Below, piece after piece: positions 28,211-38,248 of a stretch of DNA of 64,000 nucleotides. The notes below the pieces were generated by a model. The model was not told the DNA's origin, ran no database searches, and saw nothing but the letters and a program-made list of their open reading frames with translations. The stretch is from assembly GCA_029706075.1 (NCBI GenBank), contig JAINUG010000177.1, positions 1,306,001 to 1,370,000 on the forward strand, given 5' to 3'. Position 1 is the first letter of the stretch, and every line of letters begins with the position of its first letter. This DNA is from Aldrovandia affinis. Its lineage: Eukaryota; Chordata; Actinopteri; Notacanthiformes; Halosauridae. The position numbers were made by a program, and so were the translations under genes.

Positions 28211-28374
28211 CGGGGAACCTCGGATAGCGTAACGGTCAAAGCATTCGCCCGGAATGCAAGTTGCCTACTGCAGCCGCGGTTCAAGACTGGGCTGGGCTCT
28301 GGCCGAGAGCCCCGTCGGGGGCGGCGTTTGGCTGACTGCCCCAGAGGGAGGGCTTGCCGAAAATAAATGAGAAC
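28211..28374 (+). mobile_element. GC-rich tRNA-derived SINE, short copy
   Basis: Head reads CCTCGGATAGCGTAACGGTC and GCGGTTCAAGACTGG, followed by CTCTGGCCGAGAGCCCCGTC and GGCGTTTGGCTGACTGCCCC. The body is cut after GGGAGGGCTTGCC and joins AAAATAAATGAGAAC. The latter half of the body is missing, so it is 3' shortened or internally deleted. Confidence 0.8.
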
Positions 28375-28391
28375 AGAAATGAGTGGAAATA

Positions 28392-28756
28392 AGGGCTGGC
28401 GGATAGAGTAGCGGTCTAATGCACCTATTCATGTTCGAAACCCGTCTCTGCCAAACCGGCCCTGGCTGTTAGCCCTGATCGGGAGCGGCATTTGGCTGTC
28501 CGCTCCTGAGGGAGGTGGGAGGGTGGTCAGCACAAACTCCCTGTGAAGCATGTAAGGGTGTCTCCAGAAAGGGGGTCGGTGAGTTCCGTCCTGATGGAGG
28601 CGGACCATCGCTGGCCTCGGAGAGTAGCTTGCCCCGGAGACAGGTGGCGAGTTTTGGGGGAGGGTTAATCGAAATAAATAGAGGGTATAACTGGCTTCCA
28701 AATTGGGGAGAAAAAACAGGGAAAAATAAACAGAAACAAAATAAAAGATGAAAAAA
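28392..28756 (+). mobile_element. GC-rich tRNA-derived SINE with 17-bp target duplication
   Basis: Head reads GGCTGGCGGATAGAGTAGCG, with a diverged B box GTTCGAAACCC, then GGGAGCGGCATTTGGCTGTC, a long GC-rich middle, and a tail TTCCAAATTGGGGAG with A-rich end. It is flanked by the perfect 17-bp direct repeat AGAAATGAGTGGAAATA at 28375-28391 and 28757-28773. That is the hallmark of LINE-driven retroposition and fixes both element ends. It inserted immediately downstream of the related copy at 28211. Confidence 0.93.
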
Positions 28757-28773
28757 AGAAATGAGTGGAAATA

Positions 28774-29354
28774 TAGCAGCAGCAGTATGAATGAAACCAT
28801 AAAAGATCCAAATTGCTTTTCACAAACCAACTCAGAAAGTAACAAATAAACAAGCATTCAGATTTGTTTGAAACGTATTCCATTTTCCCGTAACACATAT
28901 ACCTACTACTATAGGAGTACTCTTCTGTGTTTGATGAAATACCACAATACCATACAGCATTGAAACAAACACGGTTGCTGAATAAACTGCCGTGCCTCCC
29001 TACTTAAATCCTCAGACACCACATTTCACTCAGAAGAAAACGGTACCATGTTGCACCTATTATAGTACAAATGCTTGTCACTGTGGCAGTACCCCTGTAG
29101 GGTACTGAATTGTACGTTTAGTCAGAAGAACATAATTGTACCCTTGCGAGAAGAGGAATGTTGCTTGCAGTGCAAGCCTCATTTTAATTCCAATATGGCT
29201 GCCAGTGTGAATAAGGATTCATTACCCTACCTTGGTACTTATTTGTACCTTTCCTCAATTTGTACCTTTTTCACTAGGAAAAGGTACAAAACTGTGCCAT
29301 GAGGTATGGGACAGGAACGCTCACCCAAGGTGCTAACTAATGGTAAATTCTTAA
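28774..29354. other. unique AT-rich sequence
   Basis: Several GGTAC/GTACC words recur between 29040 and 29290 (GGTACCATG, GTACCCTTG, GGTACTTATTTGTACC, GGTACAAAACTG), perhaps a degraded short repeat. No gene recognised. Confidence 0.4.
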
Positions 29355-29530
29355 AGAAAAGGAAAGACAGTCGCACACTCCTCGAGTCTAAATGTGGGTT
29401 TTTATTTTAACGACATCTCAACATTACATGCCTTAACTTTATTTTAATGACGTTTCAATAGGCATGTCAAAACGTTGGTGAAATAAAATGCACAGTTAGC
29501 CTAGAGGAGGGCGTGACTGTCTTTTCTTTC
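29355..29530. mobile_element. MITE-like element with imperfect inverted repeats
   Basis: The left arm reads GAAAAGGAAAGACAGTCGCA then CACTCCTCGAGTCTAA. The complement of the right arm reads GAAAGAAAAGACAGTCACGC then CCTCCTCTAGGCTAA. The arms are about 35 bp with scattered mismatches. The interior (AACGACATCTCAACATTAC, ATGACGTTTCAATAGGCATG, AAAACGTTGGTGAAAT) contains internally repeated GACRTYTCAA-type words. No coding potential and no clear target duplication. Confidence 0.6.
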
Positions 29531-30529
29531 ATTTGAGTTGTTACAGAGAGGTAGTCAGCGCCGTTGCGCAGGGGGACACGGTCGACCAAATTGAAGGTCA
29601 GGCGCAGTGCACGTTTTTAATCGACTTAGTCGCTCCTTAATTTGGAGTCCTGACCCTTTGTTAATTCTTGAAGCCGCCACTTGATCGCCGTTGTTCCTTG
29701 TGTTACAAAGCATTTCAAACTATTCGGTAGGTTTGTCATGCATTGTGAATTTCTCCAGAGGGCTAAAAACAAGCGCGGTTCCAGTCGCATTTCGTGCCGC
29801 TGCACACGGTGGGAACTGTGCTCTCTCCCGTTCGGAAAAGTATTCCCTCCTCCGGCTGTGAAATATTTATCCACCGCGCAAAGCAATGCAGATATAATTA
29901 AATAATGTGTCCATGAATTATTAAACGTGAATATGTCAACGTTGAAATTCATGCGAGCTACTGTAAGGGAGCTACAATAAACAAAGCGTTGGAGGTGGGG
30001 TTTTTGTTTTGCGGTGACATTTCTGCTAAGTAAGGGCTGCAGGTAAAACGCCCAGGTTACAGAGTCCACATAGTGCAGATAATCACTGATCAATATCGAT
30101 CAGTGTACGATAATCTGTCCCGGTGGACCGCTGATGCACGTTTGATCCCATGCAGAATGATTTCTTAGTCTCTAAATAAACTCTCACTTTCCTTTGGTCT
30201 GTTTCGACACCCCTTTCATTTCACAAAACACCATCGTGTACTGCGCAAGCCCTTCTGAGGACTATTAACTTTCAAAGTTTTGACGGTTATGGATTTTCAT
30301 TAAACCAAACACACCGTTCCATGTGTTCCGAGGGGGTGATGTTGCCACGGAGGTTCTGTGGATCTGCGTGCAAGCGCTTGGCCTTTGCTCACATCTGAAC
30401 CGACCTTTCAGAATAGTTTGTTGAAAGGTCTGTTTGCATGTGCATTGTTTGTGTGTGGTGTGTGAGTGTGTGAGAGTGCATACTGAGTGAGTGACTGATT
30501 TGTGTGTGTGTAAGTACTGTCGGAACAGT
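29531..30529. other. unique sequence; short GT patch
   Basis: No gene recognised. A GTGTG-rich patch lies at 30448-30512. AT-rich homeodomain-like words (ATAATTAAATAATG, GAATTATTAAACG) lie at 29892-29930. Confidence 0.35.
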
Positions 30530-31362
30530 GAAGTTAGAATAAAAATGGTCTATTCTCTGAATCCAGTAGCCTTAACAGTGAAATGCCCTTGTTTAAAGTT
30601 CAGCACTCTGAATGCTGAACACAAGTGGTATTACGCGTTAAAACCCCCTCACTTATCCTATATGTAAAATATATTTATTTGATTCAATATAATAATCGCT
30701 ACACAGGATACCAATTATCTCCGAATTCATTGATAGGCAGAGCAAACTGGTGGACCAACCTTCATCAAAATATACAACTCACAATTCAATTAAACGTAGG
30801 TTCAACTACCTTAACAAATACTAAATCGGAACATCCAATATGTAGGGTTTAGTTCTGTCTCCACATATGAAACATTTATCGCTACCATTTCACAAGCTTG
30901 CTCGTACCATGTCAAGCTCCGCTCTCATCTGGCCGCGAAAGTTCCAAAGTGGATATTCCGGCTTAACAAATACTAACTTCTAAACATAAAATTGACATGT
31001 AACAATCACAAAAGAGATGAAATGGAAAAAAATGATACCAAACCAAGCTTGTCGCTCTCCAAGAACAAACACATGCAGGCAAGGTGTTGGCTGGCGCCAG
31101 ATCTTCCAAGAGAGTTCAGGACCAAAATCGTAGAGCCGTGTCACCACCAGCAGGTCAGACTTTAAGTGTTGGGGGGGTTGGCTCACTCCCTTCTTAGCCC
31201 ATAATTTATGATTTGGGGGGAGTTCCAGCCCAAGCCAGGTTCAGACTCCCTTTTAATGTTTTTGTTTTGGGTCGCTTACTACCACAATATATATTTTCAA
31301 GGTTGCCCTTGATATGTTCCTCTCATGTTGAGAATCGTGGCGATATCAAACATCACTAGGGC
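30530..31362 (+). repeat. ~800-bp dispersed repeat, copy 1
   Basis: Segments match 58017-58822 in the same order and orientation: TGAATCCAGTAGCCTTAACA, GTGAAATGCCC, CTGAACACAAGTGGTATT, CCTTCATCAAAATATACAAC, GGTTCAACTACCTTAACAAA, ATTTTCAAG and TCGTGGCGATATCAAACATC. It is non-coding. The length and lack of coding are compatible with a solo long terminal repeat, but clear TG...CA ends and a target duplication are not visible, so this is only one possibility. Confidence 0.7.
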
Positions 31363-31690
31363 GTGGTGAAGCCAGCTTCATTTATACCGAGGTGTTAGTT
31401 GAGCTGATATTTGGGGAGGCATAATATACTCAAGAGCATTGCTACCAAGTGAGGAGGCCAATCATACCATGTTGACCTCCGCTTTAATCTGGCGGGCCAT
31501 CATTATTTTCTCCATGATCCACAATATTCAGCTCAACTGTAGGTATAAGCCTGAAGTTGTGGGGTGTGGCACTGGTTCACCAACCCAAGTGCCCTGGCTT
31601 CACTCACAGAGCCATAAATCCGCCAAAGATGGCCCCACTCCGTCTGCCTGCGCAGGACGGTTAAAATGCACCTCCCCGACAGTACACGAG
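31363..31690. other. unique or diverged repeat sequence
   Basis: The text ATACCATGTTGACCTCCGC then TTTAATCTGGCGG (31465-31497) resembles GTACCATGTCAAGCTCCGCT, CTCATCTGGCCGC inside the preceding repeat (30904-30937). This suggests an internal duplication or nested copy. No gene recognised. Confidence 0.35.
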
Positions 31691-31792
31691 TAAAAGTGTG
31701 CGTGTGTAAGCATGTGAGTGAGAGAGTGTGTGTGTGTGTAAGCACGTGAGTGAGTGAGTGAGTGAGTGAGCGAGCGAGTGTGCGTGCGACTG
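31691..31792. repeat. GT / GAGT microsatellite
   Basis: GTGTGTAAGCAYGTGAGTGA occurs twice, followed by seven GAGT-type units. Short compound repeat. Confidence 0.9.
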
Positions 31793-32476
31793 AATGAGGA
31801 AACGTAACGACGTGCACACAGGGACAGCACCTCCAGCCCTGAATGCAGACTTCTGCTCTGCCGCACAGAGACTACTTAAGCAGGCGGTTTGTGTGAACTG
31901 CAGTGTGAAACAGCCAGCTTCGCTCTCCCCTCACCCTTACCCACGGGCTGAGAGGAGAGGTGCGCTGGAAAAGTCATTTACTGTGAGCACAATCTACTGC
32001 CATGTATGGATGGGCACAGATGCTGTTACACTGTTGAGATGCACTTCTGCATGCATGGTGAGCAATACTGTAATGAATGCATGTTACACACTGGCTCCTG
32101 CATTACGCATTCTGTGTTTTCAACTTCTACATACAGATTATCCCCATCCTGTCGATTATATCCTGTGCATTTGAACCTGGGATATTAAATATATTTTTTT
32201 GATATTAACAATGCAGCAAAAAAAACACATTTATGGTATTTAAGAGAGAAATTTGAGAAGCATTTTTGGTGTATTAAATGATGCCAACTATAGGTTCATC
32301 TGTAACTTTTGCCAATTTTATTCAATTGCTCATTTGATTATATATTTTAGACCATGCATTTAGACCATGCATTAAATCTTCTTAATAATAGAAAATACAA
32401 AAGTGATTTCAAGATTCTTATGTTTTTTCATTTATACATGGGAATATATAGTGGATGTGGATCATCTTTCACATGT
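31793..32476. other. unique sequence, AT-rich at 32160-32470
   Basis: No gene recognised. Confidence 0.4.
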
Positions 32477-32701
32477 TGGCAGTGTAGTGTAATGGTTAGG
32501 GAGCTGGGCTTGTAACTTAGAGGTTGCAGGTTCAATTCCCAGGTGGGGCACTGCTGTTGTACCCTTGAGCAAGGTACTTAACCTGAATTGCTTCAGTAAA
32601 ATATCCAGCTGTATAAATGGATTGTATGTAAAGAAATGTAAACTGTAAAATGTAAGTCGCTCTGGATAAGAGTGTCTGCTAAATGCCTAAAATGTAAATG
32701 T
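32477..32701 (+). mobile_element. tRNA-derived SINE, second family, full length
   Basis: Head GTGTAGTGTAATGGTTAGGG and GGTTGCAGGTTCAATTCCC (B box); body GTACCCTTGAGCAAGGTACT, TTCAGTAAAATATCCAGCTG and TATAAATGGATTGTATGTAA; tail GTAAGTCGCTCTGGATAAGA then GTGTCTGCTAAATGCC and AAAATGTAAATGTATG. The tail hairpin is at 32658-32674: CGCTCT pairs with AGAGTG around GGATA. Same order as 58829-59060. Probably mobilised by an UnaL2-type LINE. Confidence 0.93.
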
Positions 32702-32837
32702 ATGTTTATTTTGTTGCTACCTCTTCCAGCCTAGGCCCTTGTCTGACTCTCCAGGGAATATCGTGCTTTGCTTGCCTCAGGTGCAGGCACCTGAAAAGTC
32801 AGCTCCATGGGTACATTAAAACACACTGCCAAAATGT

Positions 32838-32900
32838 GTGGTTCTGTGTGGCTCAAACACACTGCCAAAATCAATCCCCACTGGGGCATATACTGAAAAT
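32838..32900 (+). mobile_element. SINE remnant with internal copy
   Basis: GTGTGGTTCTGTGTGGCTCA is followed by AATCCCCACTGGGGCATATA, CTGAAAATG: the start and the B-box end of the 2851-type SINE joined with the middle missing. ACACACTGCCAAAAT occurs on both sides of the GTGTGGCTCA piece (32821 and 32856). Confidence 0.6.
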
Positions 32901-33084
32901 GAGTAAATGAGCGGCTAAATCATTAAAAAAATAAACTTGAGTAAATGAGGGATCATTTAAATGGACGCAGTACCGTGAGTGTCCATCGGTGGTGCCATGG
33001 CAGGTGCCGACGGGTAGGCCCAGTACTCCCCTTTCCTCCCGCCAGCTGAGACTCTTCTAGCCTTTATTTATTGATTTTAAAAAG

Positions 33085-33447
33085 ATTTTGTTTCTGATTT
33101 TATTCCATTTTCTCCCAATTCAGTAGCCAATTACACCTGCTATTTTTATGTCAATCCCCCTAGTAATGTGAGTTCGCTGCCGTAGTCCTGCGACCGCTGG
33201 TGACGAAGGCGTAGCATCGTCTCCTCCGAAACGGCACTCGCCAGGCCGTCGACTGTAACCCGGTACTACAGGGCCACGCTTATGCGCAGCGAACGTCACG
33301 CCGGCTTCCCTCCCCCCTCCCTGGGGCGGACAGCCAATCGCCGCCCCTAGTGGCACTTCCGGCCAGAGCCGACTCTGGACTCTGGAATCGAACCCCGGTC
33401 TCCGTGGCCAGTGTCAAACGTTGTAACCACTGGACCACGCCGGAGGC
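33085..33447 (-). mobile_element. GC-rich tRNA-derived SINE, near full length
   Basis: The minus strand has a head (GCGTGGTCCAGTGGTTACAA, GGGGTTCGATTCC), CAGAGTCGGCTCTGGCCGGA, GGGGCGGCGATTGGCTGTCC, a GC-rich body including GAGGAGACGATGCTACGCC, and a tail GGATTGACATAAAAATAGCA, GGTGTAATTGGCTACTGAAT. Possible target duplication: AGCCTTTATTTATTG at 33059 and AGCATTTATTTTTG at 33451, two mismatches. Same family as 62411-62782. Confidence 0.9.
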
Positions 33448-34385
33448 CAGAGCATTTATTTTTGCAGTTACCTGTATATCCTTAAACAACACAGGCAGGA
33501 TAAATAGCGCACTAGCTAGAGTAGACAGGGACTTTAATATCAAAGAACAGAGTTGTGTATACCCCTCGAGTTATGCTTAATGCCTTGCGCTTGCCAGTAT
33601 CTTTCTGAGTGCAGTCATATACGTTGTTAAACTTAGCTGAGTGATTAAGTTGCCCTCTGAAAAGCATATAGATTGAGCGTATCAGAAACGACGGTCTTTA
33701 AAAGTCCATTAGCATTGTTATCGTGCACGCTTCACGGTTTAAATTGGGAAATCAATATACGACAAGATTATAGGATCAAACATTTGGCACACTGGTCTGC
33801 ATAGTCATTTTGAGGCGCTGGTAATATTTAGAACACTCAGAACACTTACAGACCTCCAAATAGTATCATGCATATTATCGGTTGTGCATGTAAATGTGAC
33901 CCACTACTTGTGTATTTCTTTATAGTCAAGGGCCTTAAATTGAATAGTAATAGAAAGGTTTGTTTGTTAACCTGTAGGACTGTAGATTCAAACATTACAG
34001 GACATTTGTTACTAACCGAAAAGGACAATCATATGAAAGAAGAAAATTGTTCGGAAAATGTGGAGAAATGTGGTTTTTTTAAACATTGTCAGTAATCTGC
34101 AGCAATTTTTCTGGGGTCTAAAGTGTATGAAACCTAAAGTTACTTGTGAAAGACATGTTTTCATGAAGTGTATGCATATCGCTCTAAGGACGTATAGAGA
34201 TATGCATTTTACAAGTGAGCGTTTGTATGCAATGAGCAATGAATGCTTATTACGAAGGTCAGATGCACCTTGTTTGCACTTTGGAAAACAATGGTGGGAA
34301 ATAATAATTCATTCATTTATAACTATTCACTGTGGTATATGCAAAGGGGGGAAAAAAGGAAAAACTCAATAAAAATAATATTTGT
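33448..34385. other. unique AT-rich sequence
   Basis: No gene recognised; short open frames lack known domains. Confidence 0.4.
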
Positions 34386-34440
34386 AAAAATATATATATA
34401 TTTTGTAAAAATATATATATATATATATTAATTTTTTTTA
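34386..34440. repeat. AT dinucleotide tracts in a duplicated frame
   Basis: TTTGTAAAAATATATATATA occurs twice in tandem (34381 and 34402), the second extended, followed by poly-T. Confidence 0.9.
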
Positions 34441-34930
34441 AATGCCTAAAAAGGCAGATCAGTCGCTGCTTCCCCTCCCTGCATGGATCCGTTCCTCTGG
34501 CTAACCCAGGTGAAAGACCGCGGTCCGTGACCTTTTCCCTGTTCCTCTGCCTCCTCCCACCCTGCCTCCTCCCCCCGCCACTCCCAGGGAGCAGCCCCGC
34601 GAAACGTTCACGAAGCGCCTCGCCCGCCGATTACCATTGATTGATGCACTCGTAATTGACGAGTAATTGCCGTGGCGGATTGATGGCGCTGCCGCTGTCA
34701 CAGCCTAGGTGGAGCTTAACGTTTCGCGGTCTGACAAGCGTACGGATCGAATCTGAATGATAACGGAGATCGGGGGGGGGGGGCACGGAGGCTCCAGCTC
34801 GGGCCCGATGTGTTTATTGCCCTGAAATGTGACTGTAATAGTTTCCAGGTAATTGTGAAGCGTGAGTGAAATGTCAGTGTGAATGTCAATCGGTCAGAGA
34901 TAACGCTGCGGTGGAGTCTCATTACTACCC

Positions 34931-34935
<5 letters not shown>
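34441..34935. other. unique sequence, candidate regulatory DNA
   Basis: 34620-34710 carries CCATTGATTGATG, CTCGTAATTGACGAGTAATT (a small palindrome CTCGTAATTGACGAG) and GGATTGATGGCGCTGCCGC. It is non-repetitive and homeodomain-site rich. No gene recognised. A G run of about 11 lies at 34771. Confidence 0.35.

Positions 34936-34963
<28 letters not shown>
34936..34963. repeat. short CA microsatellite
   Basis: About 14 CA units. Confidence 0.9.
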
Positions 34964-34965
<2 letters not shown>

Positions 34966-35320
34966 TGCTCCGCACAGTGACAACGCTCGACGCGAGGCGG
35001 CTCTTTCAGCTTCCGCCCACCCGCTCGCCCCGCCGGGACCCAATTGATCCGCGCTTGGCACGCTCACCTGTGCGCCCTCCAAGTTTCCTGCTCGATAAAC
35101 GCATGCGGAGCTCCTCCTGACCCTGCCCGGGCGCGCTGGCCTGGAGACGGGCCGGGAAAGTGCTGATTCCGCACGGGTTTGATGACTCCACTGCGCCTCA
35201 ATGCAGTCTTTCCAGCTGCCAGTGGGGATCGGCTTGCTCAAGACAAACAACATCCCGGCACTTCTGTTTGCACCTGAACATCGGCGCGGCCGGGGGGGAA
35301 TTTTCTCCTAGCAGAGACGG
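34964..35320. other. CpG-rich block
   Basis: CpG-dense, GC-rich sequence (ACGCTCGACGCGAGGCGG, CGCTCGCCCCGCCGGGACC, GGGCGCGCTGG) contrasting with its flanks. It may be a CpG island. No exon or start site recognised. Confidence 0.45.
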
Positions 35321-35770
35321 GGAGTCGCAGTGTTACACGACAAACCCCTGAAACCCCCAAATCGTGGAATGCCATTAAACAATCACCGTTTCATTAATTA
35401 CATGTGCTCCTTTAGTACCAGACAGCTCGTATGCCCCGTTGGACCGCTATTATTTAAGACCTATCTTTTTAAAAGCGGCATAGCATACATCTCATTTGTT
35501 TGCTGCAACTTTCAAAGCCTCTTTTGGGATGGGTGTCCTTGTTTGAGAGCAGCGCTCCTCTTGGGCTGTGAAGCTTTGCCAGCTCCGTGCGCGGGGGCGT
35601 GGGGGTTTCTCTGTCACCCCACATAGCGCCGCTCGCATGAGGTGAATACATAGCGGAGCGCCAGGGCGCGTTCGAAGGAAAACACCTTTCCACTGATTTA
35701 TTCAGCGCCTAATTGGAAGGTATTTCTGAAACCTGCAGAAACCCGTCTCACAAACATGGTCTATCTCCCC
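35321..35770. other. unique non-coding sequence
   Basis: Nothing recognised. Confidence 0.4.
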
Positions 35771-35772
35771 CG

Positions 35773-35816
<44 letters not shown>

Positions 35817-35823
35817 CTCTCTC
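35771..35823. repeat. CT microsatellite
   Basis: About 25 CT units with two CTCGCT interruptions. Confidence 0.95.
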
Positions 35824-35934
35824 ACCCTGGGAACTTCTGTTAGCACTTTCTCGCCTGCAGAAGCCGATCGTGGCAATCTTGACATTTGCAGTGCATTAAT
35901 TAAAGAAGTTGCACCATATTGTATAACAGCGAGC

Positions 35935-36041
35935 ATTTTGTGTGTAAATAGCCCACAGTTCTGAGAATGTAGGTTAAAGGTAAAGCTAAAAACGTTTGGA
36001 AAGGATGCACGGCTACTGTTCAACGACGATACTCAGAAAGG
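35935..36041. repeat. repeat unit shared with 14565-14675
   Basis: Same words in the same order as at 14565-14675 (TGTAAATAGCCCACAG, TTCTGAGAATGTAGGTTA, GTTTGGAAAGGATGCACGGC, ACTCAGAAAGGA). Here it abuts a short AT run and then the Tc1 remnant directly. At 14.6 kb about 80 bp intervene. Confidence 0.85.
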
Positions 36042-36054
36042 ATATATATATATA

Positions 36055-36352
36055 CAGGTAACTGCCAAAATAAAGGAAACGCCAACATAAAGTCCTCTTA
36101 ATAGGGCGTTGGGCTAAAAAGAACTGCCACAACAGTTTAAATGTGCCTTGGCATATATTCTACAAGCGTCTGGAACTCTGTTGGAGGGATGCAACACTAT
36201 TCTTCCACAAGAAATTCCATCATTTGGCATTTTGTTGGTGGCGATGGAAAATGCTGTCTCACGGAATATGGATTACACAGTTTTCATGTTCATCAAACCA
36301 TTCAGTGACCACTTGTGCCCTTCATTTACTCCAGTGTTTCCTTTATTTATAT
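36055..36352 (-). mobile_element. Tc1-like element remnant
   Basis: Starts CAGGTAACTGCCAAAATAAA after a TA and ends near GTGTTTCCTTTATTT, a worn inverted repeat. The interior (TTAATAGGGCGTTGGGC, GTGCCTTGGCATATATTCTA, AAATTCCATCATTTGGC) is collinear with 14754-15127 but lacks the stretch encoding SPDLNPIEHLWE. It is therefore a shorter deletion derivative. Confidence 0.85.
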
Positions 36353-36605
36353 AAAGTTCGGTTGAGAATGCACCTGTCTTGCTTGTTGAGGACAAGGCGA
36401 AGGATGACTCATCTGACCATGTGACTTCTTTCCACTGCTCAGCAGACCGCTGTCTGCGTTCTCTGGCACTTCACTGGCAAACGTGCATTTTTCGGTGTGA
36501 CACAGGGGTTTATACGCTGCCACCTGACCATGGCATCCCTTCGTGCGGCGTTCTCGACGGACTGCTCTTGATGAAACTCCCTGCTCACGCCCCAGATTGA
36601 TATTT
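36353..36605 (-). pseudogene. Tc1 transposase fragment, middle part
   Basis: Minus-strand translation across two frames gives VSSRAVRRERRTKG and GQVAAYKPL, matching the second helix-turn-helix and linker of Tc1 transposases. It then gives AEQWKEVTWSDESSFAL, which contains the WSDES signature around the first catalytic aspartate. A frameshift separates the two parts near 36440-36450. The region of the second and third catalytic residues is absent. The fragment belongs to the Tc1 superfamily, which excises and inserts at TA. It lies immediately right of the remnant at 36055-36352, in the same orientation, and may be the remainder of that element or an older insertion; the order favours one broken element. 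Confidence 0.75.
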
Positions 36606-36769
36606 GCAGTCTGCTCATCTAGAGCTTTTGGGCTGGATTCAATCAAAAGTTTGTCCTTCACTTTGACTTTGACACGTAAAGGAAAGCACTACTCAAAGTT
36701 TGGCGAGTTTGGAAGGTAGACGGGCCTCGAGGGCAGATGGAGCTCGCGGCAGAGACAGGACAATCGGAG
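36606..36769. other. short unique or repeat-derived spacer
   Basis: GGGCTGGATTCAATCAAAAG at 36630 resembles text found at the edges of several fish transposons. Otherwise nothing recognised. Confidence 0.35.
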
Positions 36770-36855
36770 GGAGAGAGAGAGAGAGAGGGGGAGGGGGGAG
36801 AGAGAGAGAGAGAGACAGAGGGAGAGGGAGGGAGAGGGAGAGATAGACAAAGAGA

Positions 36856-36886
<31 letters not shown>

Positions 36887-37086
36887 GAAGGGAAAGAGAG
36901 GGAGAGGGAGAGAGAGAGAGAGGGAAAGGAGGGGACAGAGAGACAGAGAGATAGAGGGAGAGAGAGACTGTGAGAGAAAGAGAGACGGAGAGAGAGAGAG
37001 TGAGAGACAGACAGAGAGGGAGAGAGAGACAGAGAGCAAGAGAGAGGGAGAGAGAAAGAAACAGAGAGAAAGAGAGGGAAAGGGAG

Positions 37087-37122
<36 letters not shown>

Positions 37123-37302
37123 GAGACAGAGAGTGATAGAGAGAGAGTGAGAGACAGAGAGCAAGAGAGAGAGGGAGAGAGAGACAGAGAGCAAGAGAGA
37201 GAGGGAGAGAGAAAGAAACAGAGAGAAAGAGAGGGAAAGGAGGAGACGGAGACAGAGACAGAGAGAGAGAGCTAGACAGAGAGAAAGAAAGAGAGAGATA
37301 GA
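36770..37302 (+). repeat. 530-bp polypurine GA tract
   Basis: Almost all purine on the plus strand, mixing GA, GGGA, GACA and GAAA units. A longer unit, GAGAGAGGGAGAGAGAGACA then GAGAGCAAGAGAGAG, recurs around 37010, 37150 and 37180, indicating higher-order duplication. Long Ser-Leu or Arg-Glu frames through it are compositional artefacts. Confidence 0.95.
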
Positions 37303-38248
37303 AGCGCTCACCCACAGCTGAGTTGAGGCTCACAGTGGTGCAGCTCTGTGCTCAGCGTGTACAGTAAGCGTGTGAGCGCCAGGCCCTGTGACGGCCCCCG
37401 AGGGCCCTGCTCCCCGGCCCCTCTGCTCAGAAAGCGTGGCGGATAATGCGATTTCATCACGGAGGAGTCATTCTTCCCCTGCCCGCGCGCGGACAGCTGC
37501 TCCCCCCACAGCGCCAGTCGTATTTAATGAGCTTGTTATCCTCTCACTCAGGGCTCCCTCCACCCTTGTCCTGGGCATGACCGATGCTTCGGACTAAAAG
37601 TCCCCAATGAACAAAACTCTAAAACTCTCATATAATACAGTATCCGGCATCAGTAACGGGGGATTACTGTCGGCCAATGAACAGCAATGTAAAAACTTAT
37701 GTATAGGTTTCTCTCTTTGATTTGGGTTTGTGTACCATTTGTACCTATAGTTTGTTGTCAAAATGACCTTCTAATTTGTGGCTGTCCCCATGATGGAATG
37801 TGTGGAACCACTGGTCAAAGATTCCTCTCGTGCAACCAATATCAGTGCTATCCACAAATGATCTCTGTACCGTCGTTTTGTCTCCTTTATAAAGAAGCTA
37901 TTTTTAAAATATCCTCCATTTCATAGCAATCTGCAATCTACTTCACGGTCCAGCATGCAATCTGCATGTGTCAGGAGGGGGGGGGAAAGAAGGAAGGTTA
38001 CTGTAATTAATTCCGATAAGAACAGAAATTGTACGGGTCACGCTGCCAATAATGGACGCAAACTGGTTCCCGCCTTGTGTCGTTTACCTTAAATTAACCC
38101 CAGCAAAAAGTTATTCCAACGAAATCTCCCTCCCTCCCTCCCCGAAGGCCCTCACTGATCTCACACTGAACAAGCAGAGGTGGAGTTCAGCTTGAGGCGC
38201 CAAAATTGCGTAACCAGGAAAAAGAAAAAAAAAGGTTTGTTATTCTTA
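37303..38248. other. unique non-coding sequence
   Basis: No gene recognised. G run near 37977-37984 and CCCT run near 38128-38142. Confidence 0.4.

Noticed and set aside
36143..36424. Plus-strand open frames across the Tc1 remnant
   Set aside because: Antisense to the transposase remnant and without any domain.
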